Shown here: positions 17,644-25,098 of the stretch, one piece after another | Numbering within the stretch: the stretch's first letter is position 1 | How the letters are laid out: each line of letters starts with the position of its first letter | Assembly (NCBI RefSeq): GCF_022668875.1 | Contig: NZ_JAKGCR010000001.1 | Span: 124,001 to 188,000, forward strand | From: Domibacillus sp. PGB-M46 | GTDB lineage: Bacteria; Bacillota; Bacilli; Bacillales; Domibacillaceae | Direction: 5' to 3' | DNA length: 64,000 bases | The notes under the pieces: model-generated | What the model was told of the DNA's origin: nothing | What the model saw: only the letters and a program-made list of their open reading frames with translations | Database searches by the model: none | Translations under genes and position numbers: made by a program

Positions 17644-18936
17644 TTACTGACGCGCTTTTTTCCAATCATTTTTCGCGGCTTCAATCGCTTCTTCCCAAGA
17701 CGTTTCACCCGCAAGATACTTTTGAAGGTGTGCCCCTAAAATATCGCTCCATCCAACTGGATATCCAAGGAAAACCCATCCTTGCGTATTTCCTGCTTCA
17801 GCATATTCATAAATAGTTTTCGAAAGTGGATCAGCAATTTTATCGGCATCATAGCCTTCATAAGCTGGAATAAATTTAAATTGTGTTAAAACCGCTTCTT
17901 TTCCTTCGTCAGACGTATACAGCCAATCTAAAAATTCTTTTGCTGCTTTTTGAGCTTCTTCATCTGCGTTTTTGTTTACAGCCCAGTATTGCGGAACACC
18001 AACCGGCATTTTGGTTTCGCCGTCAACCGGGATTGGGAAGATGCCGACATTTTCAGCAAGCTCTGGATCCATCTGTTCGATTGTCGGGTATACCCAGTTT
18101 CCTTGCTTAATCATGGCTACGCGGCCTGTTGAAAACAATTCTTCTACCTGCTGTGAGTAATCAAGGCTCAAAACCGGCTGTACGGAATATTTGTTTTGAA
18201 GGTCAATATATTCCTTGTACTGTTCTGCTTTTGTAAATGGAAGTTCTTTCGCCTGGAATGCTTCCATTACGCTGCCATTAAAATCGTCTGCGATAAAAGA
18301 GTTTGAGCCGTGGTTTCCTTCTGTCCATTTTTCTTTTCCAGCAAAAGCAAACACAGCGTCAATGCCAAGCTCGTCCTTTTTGCCGTCGAGCGTCTCGACT
18401 GCTTTTGTCAAATCTTCCATTGACTTAATAGAATCCGCGTCTACCCCTGCTTCTTCAAAGATTTGCTTGTTGTAAACAAAACCGTATCCTTCCTGATTGT
18501 AAGGAAGACCTAATACCTGCTCTCCTTCTGTTACGCTCTCAAGCGTTCCTTCCAACGCTGCACCTGCCGCTTTTGTATCACTTACATCTATCAATCTATC
18601 ACGGTACTGCTGCACATCAACGGCTCCGTTAATATTAAAAATAGCCGGCTCGTCTCCTGAGGCAAATTTGGATTTCAGCGCCGAAGCGTAATCGTTCCCG
18701 CCCCCTACTGTTTGAACATTTATATCAACTTCCGGATGTTCTTCTTCATATTGCTTCGCGAGTTCCTCAAACTGGTTTTTAAACTCCACTTTAAACTGGA
18801 AAATATCTACGACCGTTTGATCGCCGCCCCCTCCGCCTGAACTGCCAGATGATTCTTCTTTTTTCTCAGCTGTTGAGCAGCCAGCAAGACCTAGAAACAA
18901 TGCCGATGAAAGTACGAATGCTTTTTTTGTTAACAC
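17644..18936 (-). CDS. Sugar-binding lipoprotein of ABC importer
   Basis: A 430-residue family 1 solute-binding protein. It starts at GTG (18934-18936) after AAAGGGG, with a lipoprotein signal LSSALFLGLAGC; Cys20 would be lipidated. A Gly/Ser-rich linker (SSGSSGGGGG) follows, then VVDIFQFKVEFKNQFEELAKQYEEEHPEVDINVQTVGGG, the family's first strand and helix, and later MPVGVPQYWAVNKNADEEAQKAAKEFLDWL. It captures an oligosaccharide or glycoside outside the membrane. First gene of the operon, directly behind a LacI/cre-type control region. Confidence 0.93.
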   Translation of the reverse strand: MLTKKAFVLSSALFLGLAGCSTAEKKEESSGSSGGGGGDQTVVDIFQFKVEFKNQFEELAKQYEEEHPEVDINVQTVGGGNDYASALKSKFASGDEPAIFNINGAVDVQQYRDRLIDVSDTKAAGAALEGTLESVTEGEQVLGLPYNQEGYGFVYNKQIFEEAGVDADSIKSMEDLTKAVETLDGKKDELGIDAVFAFAGKEKWTEGNHGSNSFIADDFNGSVMEAFQAKELPFTKAEQYKEYIDLQNKYSVQPVLSLDYSQQVEELFSTGRVAMIKQGNWVYPTIEQMDPELAENVGIFPIPVDGETKMPVGVPQYWAVNKNADEEAQKAAKEFLDWLYTSDEGKEAVLTQFKFIPAYEGYDADKIADPLSKTIYEYAEAGNTQGWVFLGYPVGWSDILGAHLQKYLAGETSWEEAIEAAKNDWKKARQ

Positions 18937-18970
18937 GTCATCTACCCCTTTGCAGTCTTTTTACTCGGCC

Positions 18971-18989
18971 GAAAGCGGTAACCGCTTTC
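18971..18989. promoter_or_regulatory. LacI-type operator of the glycoside operon
   Basis: GAAAGCGGTAACCGCTTTC: 9-bp arms around a central A. It begins about 7 bases after the predicted transcription start, an ideal roadblock site for the LacI-family protein encoded at 14665-15699. Confidence 0.75.
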
Positions 18990-19002
18990 AACTTCTGAAA
19001 CC

Positions 19003-19032
19003 ACTATACCACCCTCACTATGAAAGCGTCAA
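19003..19032 (-). promoter_or_regulatory. Promoter of the glycoside operon overlapped by a cre-like site
   Basis: Minus strand -35 TTGACG (19027-19032), 18-bp spacer, -10 TATAGT (19003-19008). The plus strand at 19020-19034, ATGAAAGCGTCAACA, fits the cre consensus at all but one position and covers the -35, so CcpA would block polymerase. Confidence 0.72.
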
Positions 19033-19041
19033 CATTTTTTG

Positions 19042-19056
19042 AGAAATCGTTTGCAT
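19042..19056. promoter_or_regulatory. cre/LacI-like box
   Basis: Minus strand ATGCAAACGATTTCT, 14 of 15 positions of the cre consensus; it lies just upstream of the -35 box. The same core GCAAACGATT recurs in the opposite orientation at 19134. Confidence 0.45.
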
Positions 19057-19133
19057 ATTTTTTGTAAAGCCTTTCAATGTTAATTTAATAGGTTTTCAAT
19101 TCTTGTATATACAAAGAAAATTAAGAATACTTG

Positions 19134-19148
19134 ATGCAAACGATTGCT
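19134..19148. promoter_or_regulatory. cre/LacI-like box, second copy
   Basis: Plus strand ATGCAAACGATTGCT, also 14 of 15 to the cre consensus, about 90 bases from the first copy. Looping between boxes is possible. Confidence 0.4.
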
Positions 19149-19171
19149 CTTCTTTTCACAATAAAGTGAAA

Positions 19172-19195
19172 TAAAAAACAGCCTTTACGGCTGTT
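19172..19195 (-). terminator. Minus-strand terminator
   Basis: Minus strand AACAGCC, GTAAA loop, GGCTGTT then TTTTATTT. It stops transcripts arriving from the IolW-like gene before they enter the operon promoter. Confidence 0.7.
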
Positions 19196-19388
19196 AGAGA
19201 TTGTAGAAAAATAAAATCTCTTATCAAAAGCTTTTTTTTCGTTTCTTTTTAATGCAAGAAGCGTGAACAGTTAGGATGAGAGCCGATAAGGCGGCGGACG
19301 CGCGGCCTGTGCGGTTAAACAGGACTGCCCAGCTTAAGTGATATTTCTCGAAAAGTCTCCTGCCCGTTTTCGGCAGTGAAAGCTTTCA

Positions 19389-19442
19389 TAAAAAAGACTG
19401 ACGACTTTATCGTCAGTCTCAAACAGGGCTTATGCTGCCCTG
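19389..19442 (-). terminator. Tandem terminator hairpins after the IolW-like gene
   Basis: First CAGGGC/GCCCTG (19424-19442), then the stronger AGACTGACGA, TAAAG loop, TCGTCAGTCT followed by TTTTTT on the minus strand (19389-19419). Confidence 0.82.
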
Positions 19443-19445
19443 TTT

Positions 19446-20474
19446 TTATAATTCAATTGTTCTTTTGTCACGGCTGCTTTCGAGCGCCGCTTCAATGACG
19501 CGGATCACTTGTATGCCTTCCTCTCCCGAAACTGGGCACGGCTTTCCATCCCGAATACATTGATAAATCTCTTTGTAATAACGCCGGTAATCACCTGGAA
19601 GTGTTACGATTTTTTCATCTCCTTCTTTTGTATAAAGCGTCCCATACTGGTCAATCCGATCCATTCCCCATTCGGGACTTTCCAGTGACTCTCCATTTAT
19701 CAATTCTTTCTCCTGAGGGTCTTCCCCCCGCTTCATAAACGTTCCCTTTGTACCGTGCACTTTATACTTGGCACCTTGCTCCACTGTAATCATGCCGCTG
19801 TGTAAAATTACTCTTTTCGTTCCGTACGTTAAAACAAGATGGAAATAATCATCTACGAGTGCCTGAGGGCGCTGCTTTTGAATATCTGCCGTTACACTAT
19901 CAGGCATCCCAAACAGTGACAGAGCCTGGTCAATCAAATGAGCCCCCAGATCATACAAAACGCCGGAAGCCGGCTTTTTCTCTTCACGCCAGCCTCTGGC
20001 AATCACCGGCTCAAAGCGGTCATAGTGTGCTTCATACACGTAAACATCACCCAGCCGGCCCTCTTCTATCATTTTCCTGACAGTCAGGAAATTTCCGTCA
20101 TACCGTCGGTTTTGAAAAACACTGAGCATCACGTTATGTTTTTTTGCGCATTCAGCAAGCGTTTCTGCTTCTTGAACGGTCGGTACCATCGGCTTTTCGA
20201 CAATGACGTGTTTTCCTGCCTCAAGCGCCCGCTTCGTAATATCAAAATGAAGACTGCTCGGTGTGGTTACGACCACAAGCTCTACTTGAGCGTTATTTAA
20301 AACATCATCGATTTGCTGGACAACGTCTATAGATGGAAAACTCTCTTTTAATTTCTCTCTTTTAGAAGACAAAATACTGACAAGCTGAAACTCCTCCATT
20401 TTGTTTAAAAATGGAGCATGAAAGGTTGAGCCTGAAAATCCATACCCGATTAACGCTGTGCCGATTGCCTTCAA
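19446..20474 (-). CDS. Gfo/Idh/MocA oxidoreductase, IolW/YdgJ-like
   Basis: A 342-residue dehydrogenase with ALIGYGFSGSTFHAPFL as dinucleotide loop, VVTTPSSLHFDITKRAL, VEKPMVPT with the catalytic Lys, and LYDLGAHLIDQALSLFG. The GYGFSG...FHAPF opening and the overall length match the scyllo-inositol dehydrogenase group (IolW of B. subtilis, YdgJ of E. coli) better than the two paralogues at 11.9-13.9 kb. It would reduce or oxidise a cyclitol or sugar with NADP. It is a single gene with its own tandem terminators and is not part of the glycoside operon. Confidence 0.87.
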   Translation of the reverse strand: MKAIGTALIGYGFSGSTFHAPFLNKMEEFQLVSILSSKREKLKESFPSIDVVQQIDDVLNNAQVELVVVTTPSSLHFDITKRALEAGKHVIVEKPMVPTVQEAETLAECAKKHNVMLSVFQNRRYDGNFLTVRKMIEEGRLGDVYVYEAHYDRFEPVIARGWREEKKPASGVLYDLGAHLIDQALSLFGMPDSVTADIQKQRPQALVDDYFHLVLTYGTKRVILHSGMITVEQGAKYKVHGTKGTFMKRGEDPQEKELINGESLESPEWGMDRIDQYGTLYTKEGDEKIVTLPGDYRRYYKEIYQCIRDGKPCPVSGEEGIQVIRVIEAALESSRDKRTIEL

Positions 20475-20574
20475 AACGCCATCTCCTTTATTCCCGTTTT
20501 TTCACACCCATTCCCTTTCTATTCTTTATTCAAACGAAAGACGCTTAATGTGCTCGATAGAGTGGTACATATAG

Positions 20575-20580
20575 TATAAT
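20575..20580 (+). promoter_or_regulatory. -10 element for the HPt-GGDEF operon
   Basis: An exact TATAAT lies 54 bases before the start codon at 20634. No good -35 at 17 bases, so an activator or other sigma contact may be needed. Confidence 0.45.
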
Positions 20581-20633
20581 AAGGCAGAATATGAACAGAA
20601 CCTTTTCACTACTTTTGAGAGGATTGACTTATT

Positions 20634-22250
20634 ATGTCCCGCAACGATTACCAGGCAATGCTTTCTAAGCGGATGGAAAAGGAGTTTTCCAGTTGGTTTG
20701 AACAAGATCATATCCAAGAACGGGATTTATACCGTTTTTTACATACGATGAAAGGCACAGCAGGCACAATTGGCTTGGAAGAAATATCTGCTTTTTGTGC
20801 ATCGCAGCTGGAGACCCTTTCTGAAGCAAGCGAGGCGACTATTCCGGTTCGTTCATTAAAAAACTTTATTTTTTTAATGAGAAGTTTTTTCAATAAAAAA
20901 GAATTAACGGCCCAGCCTGAAGTGCAACAGCCCGAAAGTACGCTTCACTCCATCGAAGAAAACAGCGGATTTATTTTATTGATTGATGAAGACGCAGAAT
21001 CCGCTTCTTTTATTAAAGAAACACTGGAAGAAAATGGTATACAAGTGGTAATTGCTTTAAATGGAAAACGGGGAGTCGAACTTTTTTATACCCTTCAGCC
21101 CCATATGGTTGTCGCCGATGTTCAGCTTCCCGATATGAGCGGATTTGACGTAATGGCGCAAATTGGCGATATTGCCCGAAGCCGTTATGTTCCTATTACA
21201 TTGGTAAGTACGAACAATCCAGTCGAAAATACCATTCGCGCTTATGAAACGGGTGCGATGGATTTTATTCAAAAACCGCTTAATATGAGCTTATTTGTCC
21301 CTTATATTTCTAACCGATTAAGAAACAAATCGGCTGTTTCACAGTCCGTACTGACCGATGAGCTGACAGGTGCAGGCAACCGGCGCCAGTTCACCCAAAC
21401 ACTTACGCAAATATCTGCTTTATCGGAACGAAAACGGCATACATTTACGCTTGTGATGCTGGATTTGGATTACTTTAAAAAAGTAAACGATCAATATGGG
21501 CATCCTGCAGGCGATGAAGTGCTTCGCCGTTTCAGCTCTATCGTGCTGACACTCAAGCGGGAAACCGACTATTTCTTCCGTTATGGCGGGGAAGAATTCG
21601 CCTTAATTTTAGCAGATACGACTCCTGAGGAAGGCACCGTCTTAATTGAACGGATTCGTGCTAAAATGGCCGAAACCGAATTTGCCTTCCCGGGCTTTGA
21701 TCCTTTTTATGTGACGTTTTCTGCTGGTGCAGCCGAATACAGAATCAATGAATCTACCGTTTTGGCAGAAGCGGACCAGGCGTTATATAAAGCAAAACGA
21801 AGCGGCCGAAACCAAACAGTTATTTATGAAATTGACAGCGGTGATGTTAAGCGCCATTTGAATATTATGATTATCGATGATGACCTTCTTGTGCGAAAAA
21901 TGTTGTCGAAGCAGTTTTCCGGCTGGAAGCCAAATGAAATCGATGTGGTTGTCCACGAATATCCGGATGGCATTACATTCCTGGAGTCCGATTGGTACAA
22001 GGCTGATGAGAATTATATGATTCTCTTAGACGGCATTATGCCGAAAATGGATGGCCTCGAAGTGCTGTCAAATGTCCGCAAACGGTTCCCGGATGACAAT
22101 ATTGTCATATCGATGCTGACAGCCCGGACAAATGAAGCAGATATTGTTTTAGCGCTAAAAAGTGGAGCGGATGACTATATTGTGAAACCATTTCACCCGC
22201 AGGAAGTGATCGCGCGTGTACAGCGCCTGACAAAGAGGATGTTTAAATGA
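20634..22250 (+). CDS. HPt-REC-GGDEF-REC diguanylate cyclase/response regulator
   Basis: A 538-residue soluble protein with four signalling domains. Residues 1-90 are a histidine phosphotransfer domain (RFLHTMKGTAGTIGL, phospho-His37). Residues 113-230 are a receiver (VVADVQLPDMSGFDV, Asp162; Lys in IQKP). Residues 240-400 are a GGDEF domain with GGEEF at 318-322 and an RxxD product-inhibition site (RETD, 309-312), so it should make c-di-GMP. Residues 410-538 are a second receiver (ILLDGIMPKMDG, Asp466; KPF). The combination lets it take phosphate from a hybrid kinase and give c-di-GMP. First of four tightly packed genes; the next start overlaps its stop by 4 bases. Confidence 0.92.
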   Translation: MSRNDYQAMLSKRMEKEFSSWFEQDHIQERDLYRFLHTMKGTAGTIGLEEISAFCASQLETLSEASEATIPVRSLKNFIFLMRSFFNKKELTAQPEVQQPESTLHSIEENSGFILLIDEDAESASFIKETLEENGIQVVIALNGKRGVELFYTLQPHMVVADVQLPDMSGFDVMAQIGDIARSRYVPITLVSTNNPVENTIRAYETGAMDFIQKPLNMSLFVPYISNRLRNKSAVSQSVLTDELTGAGNRRQFTQTLTQISALSERKRHTFTLVMLDLDYFKKVNDQYGHPAGDEVLRRFSSIVLTLKRETDYFFRYGGEEFALILADTTPEEGTVLIERIRAKMAETEFAFPGFDPFYVTFSAGAAEYRINESTVLAEADQALYKAKRSGRNQTVIYEIDSGDVKRHLNIMIIDDDLLVRKMLSKQFSGWKPNEIDVVVHEYPDGITFLESDWYKADENYMILLDGIMPKMDGLEVLSNVRKRFPDDNIVISMLTARTNEADIVLALKSGADDYIVKPFHPQEVIARVQRLTKRMFK

Positions 22251-23293
22251 CCCTCCCTTTTTTCCTTCTCCTGACGGCGATCTTGCTTCTATTTCAACTG
22301 GTGCTGCTCCTTTATTTAGTCATCCGCAAACATAAAAGGAAGCGGCTGGAAGAAGAAATTGAAAGCCAGTACGCTCATTTAACAGAGCCGTTTGCTTCCT
22401 ATATGATGGATCCATCAGACGCTCGATTTCTTTACGCCGTCAAATCGATTTCTCATCAACAGGTTGTGCTGGAACGGCTGTTAAATGGCTATGTGGCATT
22501 TACAAGAGGAGGCAGTGCCTCTCCTTTAGTGCAACAGCTGTCGGAAGAATTTTTAACAGAAACCTATACGCGCGTGCTAAATCAACGCAACTGGGCGCGG
22601 AGAGTGAACACCCTTCATTACATTGAGGATTTTCGTATGCGCTCTTTAGCACCTATCCTGCGTGAACGGATGAAGCAAGCCGGGAAACTGGACGTGGAAA
22701 CCCAGCAGCTCATTCGTACACTGGCTTCTCTAAATGAAGATGTTGTCATTGATGAGTTAAACCGCTTTTCGAATGCGCCTGTTCGGCTGTTTGTAGATAT
22801 TCTCCACCGATTAGATAAAACGAATGCTGAAGAGCATGTAAAAACAGCGCTTGAAGGTGAAAATGAGACAATCAAACACGCTGCCTTCATTTATATTGCT
22901 TATTCAGGGGCAATAACTTTTTTGCCGCAAGTAGAAAAAGAACTGGCCAGCCCTCAAGTCGAAACAAGAATCCAGGCACTCAAAACGATCTTTCGGCTGA
23001 AGTATTTGTCGGAACCAGATTTGCTGGCTCCCTTTTTTGATTCTCCTTTCTGGACAGAGCGAATGTTTGCAGCACGAATTACAGGTGTTATGCAGTTTTC
23101 CCGCTACAAAAAGAGTTTAAGTACGCTGCTTGGCGATTCAGTTTGGTGGGTGCGCTATTCAGCGGCAGAAGCATATACTCATTTTTCAGATGGAGATGTG
23201 ATTTTAGCGCACTTAGCTGAGAATCACCCTGACCGCTACGGCCGGGATATGGCTGCCCAGTGGCAGACATTTCGACCTGGAGGTGCCCGATAA
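22247..23293 (+). CDS. Membrane-anchored HEAT-repeat-like protein
   Basis: A 348-residue protein, coupled to the cyclase gene by an ATGA overlap. Residues 1-24 (FFLLLTAILLLFQLVLLLYLVI) form one membrane helix followed by a basic KHKRKR stop, so the rest is cytoplasmic. The body is all helical with HEAT-like units (for example FLPQVEKELASPQVETRIQALKTIFRL and the later WWVRYSAAEAYTHF). No enzyme motif is seen. HEAT domains usually act as protein-binding scaffolds; here it may couple the cyclase or receivers to the glycosyltransferase encoded next. The function is unknown. Confidence 0.8.
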   Translation: MTLPFFLLLTAILLLFQLVLLLYLVIRKHKRKRLEEEIESQYAHLTEPFASYMMDPSDARFLYAVKSISHQQVVLERLLNGYVAFTRGGSASPLVQQLSEEFLTETYTRVLNQRNWARRVNTLHYIEDFRMRSLAPILRERMKQAGKLDVETQQLIRTLASLNEDVVIDELNRFSNAPVRLFVDILHRLDKTNAEEHVKTALEGENETIKHAAFIYIAYSGAITFLPQVEKELASPQVETRIQALKTIFRLKYLSEPDLLAPFFDSPFWTERMFAARITGVMQFSRYKKSLSTLLGDSVWWVRYSAAEAYTHFSDGDVILAHLAENHPDRYGRDMAAQWQTFRPGGAR

Positions 23294-24690
23294 TGCATAC
23301 ATTTTTTCTTATTCTTTCATACGTTATTATTGCTTATATGCTTTTTTCAAGCTTAAGCTATATTCTTTTATTTGGGCTGGCTTTTCGAAAAGTATACAGA
23401 GAAAGTGAATTAGATCCGCGGGAAACAACAGAGGACATTGCCGGAAATGAGCGGACTTTTCCGGTCTCTATTTTAGTTCCGGCCTACAATGAGGAAGTCG
23501 GCGTAGTCAGCACAGTCCGCTCGCTTTTAGCGCTTGAATATCCGGAAAAAGAGATTATTGTTATCGATGATGGCTCAAAAGACCAAACTTCGGCCCGTAT
23601 GATTGAAGAATTCCAAATGACGGAAGTATCTTTTGCCGTTCGTGCTTATTTAGAAACGGCTGAAATCAAAACGATCTATCAATCCTCTATTTTTCCATAT
23701 ATCCGCTTAATTAAAAAAGCCAATGGAGGCAAAGCAGATGCTCTTAACGCCGGTATTAACCTGGCATCTTATCCTTACTTTTGTGCCATCGATGGTGATT
23801 CGGTTTTAGAAAACGATGCACTGTTAAAAACAATGAAGCCGATTATTGAATCAGACGGCCAAATTATTGTAACCGGCGGCTCGGTCCGGATTGCCAATGG
23901 CTCGACGATTTCAAGGAGTAAAGTTGAAACCATTAATCTGCCGAGCCATCCGGTTGTACTGATGCAAATCATCGAATACTTCCGCGCTTTTTTAATCGGC
24001 CGCCTTGCGCTGAGCCGGATGAATATCCTGCTGATTGTCTCCGGGGCATTTGGTGTTTTCCATAAGGAACGGGTCATCCGCGCAGGAGGATACAACAGGA
24101 AAACAGTCGGGGAAGATATGGAGCTTGTCGTCAGGCTGCACCGGCTGCTTCGGGAAGAAAAGTCCAAGCAGCGGATTGAATATATCCCAGATCCTGTATG
24201 CTGGACAGAAGCGCCAGAATCCCTTGAGGTTCTGCGTTCTCAGCGGATTCGGTGGCAGCGCGGGTTATGGGAAACACTTTGGACTCATAAAAAAATAATT
24301 TTCAACCCTGCCTACGGTTCAATCGGACTCCTGTCTATGCCTTATTTCTTGCTTGTGGAGCTATTAGGTGCTGTTTTCGAACTGGGCGGATACTTTATGA
24401 TTTTCGGAGGATTCTTTTTTTCCTTAATTGATCCAAAAACAGCCGGCACCCTGTTTTTAGTCACCATTTTTTATGGATCATTTATTTCTGCGCTGGCTGT
24501 ACTGCTGGAGGAAATGACACTCCATAAATATCCAAAGATTTCCCACTTGGTTCGGCTTTATTTCTGGGCGCTGACAGAAACGTTTTGGTATCGGCCTTTT
24601 ATGGTTATTTGGCGCATCCAGGGAATCTTTGCCGCTTTCCGCAAAAAGCACAATTGGGGCAATATGAAACGAAAAGGAATTTCCACATAA
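23293..24690 (+). CDS. Processive family-2 glycosyltransferase, exopolysaccharide synthase-like
   Basis: A 465-residue membrane enzyme. The ATG at 23293 shares a base with the upstream stop (TAATG) and follows TGGAGGTG. One N-terminal helix (residues 4-30), then the GT-A domain: VPAYNEE (62-68), VIDDGS with Asp92/93, KANGGKADALNAG, AIDGDS (167-170), VGEDMEL (272-278) and the QxxRW motif QRIRW (317-321) typical of processive synthases such as BcsA, PgaC and hyaluronan synthase. Three or four more helices follow from 340 on. No PilZ domain is visible, so c-di-GMP control would need another protein. The polymer is unknown. Confidence 0.92.
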   Translation: MHTFFLILSYVIIAYMLFSSLSYILLFGLAFRKVYRESELDPRETTEDIAGNERTFPVSILVPAYNEEVGVVSTVRSLLALEYPEKEIIVIDDGSKDQTSARMIEEFQMTEVSFAVRAYLETAEIKTIYQSSIFPYIRLIKKANGGKADALNAGINLASYPYFCAIDGDSVLENDALLKTMKPIIESDGQIIVTGGSVRIANGSTISRSKVETINLPSHPVVLMQIIEYFRAFLIGRLALSRMNILLIVSGAFGVFHKERVIRAGGYNRKTVGEDMELVVRLHRLLREEKSKQRIEYIPDPVCWTEAPESLEVLRSQRIRWQRGLWETLWTHKKIIFNPAYGSIGLLSMPYFLLVELLGAVFELGGYFMIFGGFFFSLIDPKTAGTLFLVTIFYGSFISALAVLLEEMTLHKYPKISHLVRLYFWALTETFWYRPFMVIWRIQGIFAAFRKKHNWGNMKRKGIST

Positions 24691-24711
24691 ATCAGATGGA
24701 GGCAGGCAAAT

Positions 24712-25065
24712 ATGAAAAAGATTTTAGTGGCAGATGATGAAGATATTTTGCGCATGTTAATTGTCGATACGCTTGAAGATGATTTTGAAATTACCGAGGC
24801 AGAAGACGGCCGGGAAGCACTGAACAGCATCCGGTCCGGCACATATGATTTAATTGTTTTAGATTATATGATGCCTCATTTAACAGGCATGGAGGTGCTG
24901 GAGCAAATCCGTAAAGACGGCGTTCAAACCCCTGTCATGATGCTTACCGCCAAAGCACAGGAAGCAGACCGGGAACTGGCCATGTCCTACGGGGCTGATT
25001 ATTTTATGGCGAAGCCATTCAGCCCAATTGAACTTCTGTCGCTTATCGAAAGCATTCTGGATTAA
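24712..25065 (+). CDS. Stand-alone receiver domain (CheY/Spo0F-like)
   Basis: A 117-residue single receiver: ILVADDED acidic pocket at 4-11, phospho-Asp51 in LIVLDYMMPH, Thr in MMLTAK and Lys in MAKPF. There is no output domain, so it must signal by binding or by relaying phosphate, like Spo0F. It is 21 bases after the glycosyltransferase gene and ends the plus-strand operon at a bidirectional terminator. A likely partner is the HPt domain of the first gene or the hybrid kinase at 28.2-31.1 kb. Confidence 0.92.
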   Translation: MKKILVADDEDILRMLIVDTLEDDFEITEAEDGREALNSIRSGTYDLIVLDYMMPHLTGMEVLEQIRKDGVQTPVMMLTAKAQEADRELAMSYGADYFMAKPFSPIELLSLIESILD

Positions 25066-25098
25066 AAAAAAGACAGCCCGCTGTGGGCTGTCTTTTTT
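25064..25098. terminator. Bidirectional terminator between convergent genes
   Basis: AGACAGCCC, loop, GGGCTGTCT flanked by A-run and T-run; serves the receiver gene on plus and the glycoside hydrolase on minus. Confidence 0.85.

Larger units (their letters stand above)
18937..19445. other. Regulatory interval between the glycoside operon and the IolW-like gene
   Basis: About 500 bases. It contains the operon promoter with its operator (18971-19032), two further cre/LacI-like boxes (19042-19056, 19134-19148), and minus-strand terminators at 19172-19195 and 19389-19419. The GC-rich 19200-19388 stretch has a small hairpin but no gene that I can support. Confidence 0.6.

Noticed and set aside
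19200-19388. GC-rich segment considered as a structured RNA gene
   Set aside because: Only one small hairpin (TGCC..GGCA) is clear and no promoter or matching terminator could be assigned.
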